Below, piece by piece: positions 63,539-64,000 of a stretch of 64,000 bases of DNA. Numbering within the stretch: the stretch's first letter is position 1; every line of letters begins with the position of its first letter. The DNA is from Struthidea cinerea (taxonomy: Eukaryota > Chordata > Aves > Passeriformes > Corcoracidae). The notes beneath the pieces were generated by a model. It did not search any database. It saw nothing but the letters and a program-made list of their open reading frames with translations, and was not told where the DNA came from. The stretch lies in NCBI GenBank assembly GCA_013397865.1, contig VZTI01001048.1, positions 3,327,842 through 3,391,841 of the forward strand, read 5' to 3'. The position numbers and the translations under genes were made by a program.

Positions 63539-64000
63539 TTTTGCAAAAAAGCAAGAGCAGCCCACAGGAATGAAATTAAAGTCAATTCTTTCTTTAATGT
63601 TGGCAGAGAGTAACATTTTAATATTCTGAATTCATCCTGTGACTGTGTAAAACTGTCTCCTCATATTACTTCTCATGGTACTTCTGCTAAAAATTAGCGT
63701 CACTTTTTAAACTGCTTATCCAGTGGTAGTGGAAAACAAAACTGGTAAAGCGCCTATCAGGATTGATATTTCTTCAAGGACCATGTGGCAGATCAGATGA
63801 CAGATGCATGCACATTCCCCATCTAATGCTTCACTTGGTTTGAGGTAGCTGGTTAGAACTATTTACTGGAATTTTAAATCTCTCTTATTTATGCATTAGA
63901 AAATGAAATATAGCCTGTAAGCTGGATTACATACTTAGCTCTTACAAATGCTTGCTGTTCACCCAGTGTATGTTTTAAAACTAAGAGGGGAGAAAAAGTG
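63539..64000. other. Intergenic, window end
   Basis: No gene, RNA or mobile element is recognised in this last stretch. Confidence 0.6.

Noticed and set aside
1..64000. Bacterial-type systems (operons, CRISPR, prophage) and tRNA or rRNA genes
   Set aside because: The sequence is clearly vertebrate; no regularly spaced repeats or RNA gene motifs were seen.

Overview
The window is vertebrate nuclear DNA and most likely avian. It has an intron-containing HMG-box gene with consensus GT/AG splice sites, sparse interspersed repeats, a recognisable CR1 LINE 3' end, and no Alu, B1 or L1-like sequence. The species cannot be named from the sequence alone.

Positions 1 to about 9,850 hold the 3' half of TOX3 (TOX high mobility group box family member 3, also TNRC9/CAGF9) on the + strand. 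Four coding exons are present: 2989-3258, 4626-4853, 6185-6265 and 7976-8719. All are phase 0 and join into one 440-residue reading frame. It holds the segment before the HMG box, the lysine-rich nuclear localisation stretch, the HMG box split over two exons, and the long Gln/His-rich C-terminal tail that separates TOX3 from TOX, TOX2 and TOX4. The promoter and exons 1-3 (roughly 135-140 N-terminal residues) lie upstream of the window. The 3'UTR is AT-rich and ends at two adjacent AATAAA signals near 9,798-9,828.

Positions of about 9,850 to 64,000 contain no gene I can support. In human, TOX3 points its 3' end at SALL1 across a gene desert of about a megabase, so this is probably the bird counterpart of that desert; that placement is inference. 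Within it I see two CR1 3' ends (18.4 and 23.8 kb), a decayed Penelope-like retroelement (40.55-40.96 kb), and several small palindromic MITE-like remnants (31.3, 31.5, 32.7, 36.2 and 57.7 kb). There are also two CpG-dense patches (15.4-15.7 and 46.2-46.3 kb), simple repeats, and a diverged direct duplication of about 200 bp (57.29-57.49 and 63.33-63.54 kb).

The observations most worth following are the Penelope-like fossil and the duplicated segment. No complete new gene system is evident. If the desert has function it is most likely regulatory, acting on TOX3 or SALL1, and conservation data would be needed to show that.
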